Part shown: in pieces, positions 23,097-24,178 of the stretch
How positions within the stretch are numbered: position 1 is the first letter of the stretch
Layout of the letters: each line of letters begins with the position of its first letter
Assembly: GCF_937997595.1 (NCBI RefSeq)
Contig: NZ_CALKTS010000141.1
Span: forward strand, 1 to 24,178
DNA: 24,178 nt
Direction: 5' to 3'
From: an uncultured Campylobacter sp.
Lineage (GTDB): Bacteria; Campylobacterota; Campylobacteria; Campylobacterales; Campylobacteraceae
The notes under the pieces: model-generated
What the model saw: only the letters and a program-made list of their open reading frames with translations
Databases searched by the model: none
Told to the model about the DNA's origin: nothing
Position numbers and translations under genes: made by a program

Positions 23097-23662
23097 TCGA
23101 TGCAGCCTTTATAGATACATGTAAGAATCCAAATGTAGATACTAGCATTATCCAAGCTATTATCCGAGTCGAAAGCGGCTATAACGAGCTTGCGATCAAC
23201 GTAAACGGCATAGGCCCATTCAAACCAAAAAATAAGCAAGAGGCAAAGAATACGGCCGAAAACTATATTGCCAAAGGATATAGCGTAGATATAGGGCTTA
23301 TGCAATTTAACTCCAACAATCTCCAAAGTCCGTTATTTGCTAACTACAGCATAGACGATCTTTTGGATAGCTGCAAAAATATCAAAGCTGGAAGTGATAT
23401 TTTTTATTTGGCGTATGAGAGCACGGCCAAGGGTCTAAGCGAAGAGGAGAGGCTAACACAAGCTTTAAGCATCTATAACACCGGTAATAAAGAATTTGGT
23501 TTTAAAAACGGCTACGTCGATAAGTATGCCTCATCGGATATGGTAACGGTGCAATATACCAACTTACTAAACGACGCCAAAAAATCAAATACTAAAATTT
23601 CTTTATCTATGAGCCTATATGAAATAAAAAACAACCGATACATAAGAAAGGAAGACGAGTAA
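23093..23662 (+). CDS. trbN: Lytic transglycosylase TrbN (VirB1 family)
   Basis: The 189-residue protein cuts peptidoglycan to let the channel pass. The catalytic glutamate is Glu27 in AIIRVESGYN; GLMQFNSNN and ALSIYNTGN are the other goose-lysozyme/SLT motifs. It lacks a clear signal peptide from this start: the sequence begins directly with the catalytic domain. Export may therefore use another route or an unrecognised start. It overlaps the NTPase as ATGA and ssb by one base (TAATG). Confidence 0.9.
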   Translation: MIDAAFIDTCKNPNVDTSIIQAIIRVESGYNELAINVNGIGPFKPKNKQEAKNTAENYIAKGYSVDIGLMQFNSNNLQSPLFANYSIDDLLDSCKNIKAGSDIFYLAYESTAKGLSEEERLTQALSIYNTGNKEFGFKNGYVDKYASSDMVTVQYTNLLNDAKKSNTKISLSMSLYEIKNNRYIRKEDE

Positions 23663-24081
23663 TGACAAACAACATAGTAATCGCAGGGCGTTTGACCGAG
23701 GATGCGGAGTTAAGATACACAAATAACGGCTCGGCCGTTTGTAACTTTACGCTCGCCAACAACAGAAACTATAAAAATATCGAAAAATCCACCTTTATCA
23801 ATGTAAATATTTTTGGGCCCTATGCGGAAGCCATGCATAAATATCTTCTTAAGGGGACAACTCTTGACGTTACCGGCGAGCTTGTGCAGGAAAGCTGGGA
23901 TCATGAGGGTAGAAGATACTATAAGCATAAAATTATAGCAAAGGAACTGGATTTTAGGATGTCAAAAAAAGATACATTGGCCAAAAGGCAGCAATATATT
24001 GAAAATAGTGATGAAATTGATGAGATACCAGACCAAGGACAAATATATATAGACGAAAAAGAAGAAATTTACAATGGATAA
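23662..24081 (+). CDS. ssb: Single-stranded DNA-binding protein
   Basis: The 139-residue protein has a full OB fold: NNIVIAGRLTEDAELRYT at the start, then VCNFTLANNRNY, FINVNIFGPYAEAMHKYL and LDVTGELVQESW. It coats the transferred strand in the recipient. The acidic C-terminus ends in EEIYNG, not the usual DDDIPF tip that recruits host repair and replication proteins. It is the last clear gene before the junction, and the next small gene overlaps it by 8 bp. Confidence 0.93.
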   Translation: MTNNIVIAGRLTEDAELRYTNNGSAVCNFTLANNRNYKNIEKSTFINVNIFGPYAEAMHKYLLKGTTLDVTGELVQESWDHEGRRYYKHKIIAKELDFRMSKKDTLAKRQQYIENSDEIDEIPDQGQIYIDEKEEIYNG

Positions 24082-24178
24082 TTTTAATGATTTAGAACTC
24101 GTAGAGGGATATGGATACGAAGTAGACCCCGACATTGCCGAAGAATTGGGAGCTTTTGTAGAAGCTGCTCTATCGGAA
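24074..24178 (+). CDS. 5' part of junction-spanning small acidic protein
   Basis: ATG 24074 opens a 49-residue frame that overlaps the ssb stop by 8 bp and continues in frame across the circle junction to the stop at 98-100. It begins MDNFNDLELVEGYGYEVD and is rich in Asp and Glu. Family unknown. Linear annotation would lose it. Confidence 0.7.
   Translation, partial: MDNFNDLELVEGYGYEVDPDIAEELGAFVEAALSE
24124..24178. repeat. Terminal redundancy, right copy
   Basis: Exact copy of bases 1-55. Removing one copy gives a 24,123-bp circle. Confidence 0.95.

Noticed and set aside
1..24178. CRISPR arrays, insertion sequences, tRNA genes or resistance cargo
   Set aside because: I found no regularly spaced long repeats, transposase-like proteins, cloverleaf candidates or resistance families.

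Overview
The window is a complete circular conjugative plasmid of about 24.1 kb. The first 55 bases are repeated exactly as the last 55, so the true circle is 24,123 bp, and a small gene runs across the join. The DNA is AT-rich, with purine-rich AAGGA-type ribosome sites, TATAAT boxes with weak -35 regions and a 13-base G tract. This style fits Campylobacter or a close epsilonproteobacterium; the host call is inference. I see no resistance genes, transposases, tRNAs, rRNAs or CRISPR arrays.

Layout. 90-6671 (+): a TraC-like primase fused to an ArdC-type antirestriction/metallopeptidase region, coupling protein TraG, TraL, a Fic toxin-antitoxin pair inserted in the transfer genes, pilin cyclase TraF and TraM. 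6684-10155 (-): a ParF/ParG-like partition pair, then relaxase TraI and its partner TraJ. 10179-10230: an RP4-type oriT (hairpin plus ATCCTG nick site), followed by TraK (+) and a small membrane protein. 10915-11465: non-coding origin region with hairpins, a phased iteron-like array and a consensus promoter. 11466-12664: a RepL-family initiator translationally coupled to a PIN-domain protein. 12723-24081 (+): a P-type (Trb) type IV secretion operon in the order B-C-D-E-J-(exclusion lipoprotein)-L-F-G-H-I, then a P-loop NTPase, TrbN, SSB and the junction-spanning acidic peptide that leads into the primase.

How it works. TraJ and TraK mark oriT, TraI nicks it, TraG couples the relaxosome to the Trb channel, and TraF cyclises the TrbC pilin. 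TrbN opens the peptidoglycan, and the ArdC-primase and SSB probably establish the incoming strand. RepL replicates the plasmid; the partition pair and Fic module maintain it. The backbone is a reshuffled relative of the IncP (RP4) transfer system on a different replicon.

Most interesting signals: (1) a family of AT-rich inverted repeats built from ATAACATTA-like boxes at 11-bp periods before five separate gene groups, suggesting a plasmid-wide operator or centromere network; (2) a G13 tract in a short leader ORF whose length decides whether the leader couples to trbB; (3) traF apparently starting at AUU; (4) the same C-terminal motif WEGKSDxNAxK on TrbJ and the adjacent lipoprotein; (5) a TrbC prepilin that ends only three residues after the predicted cyclisation glycine; (6) a Fic antitoxin with arginine at the usual inhibitory glutamate position.
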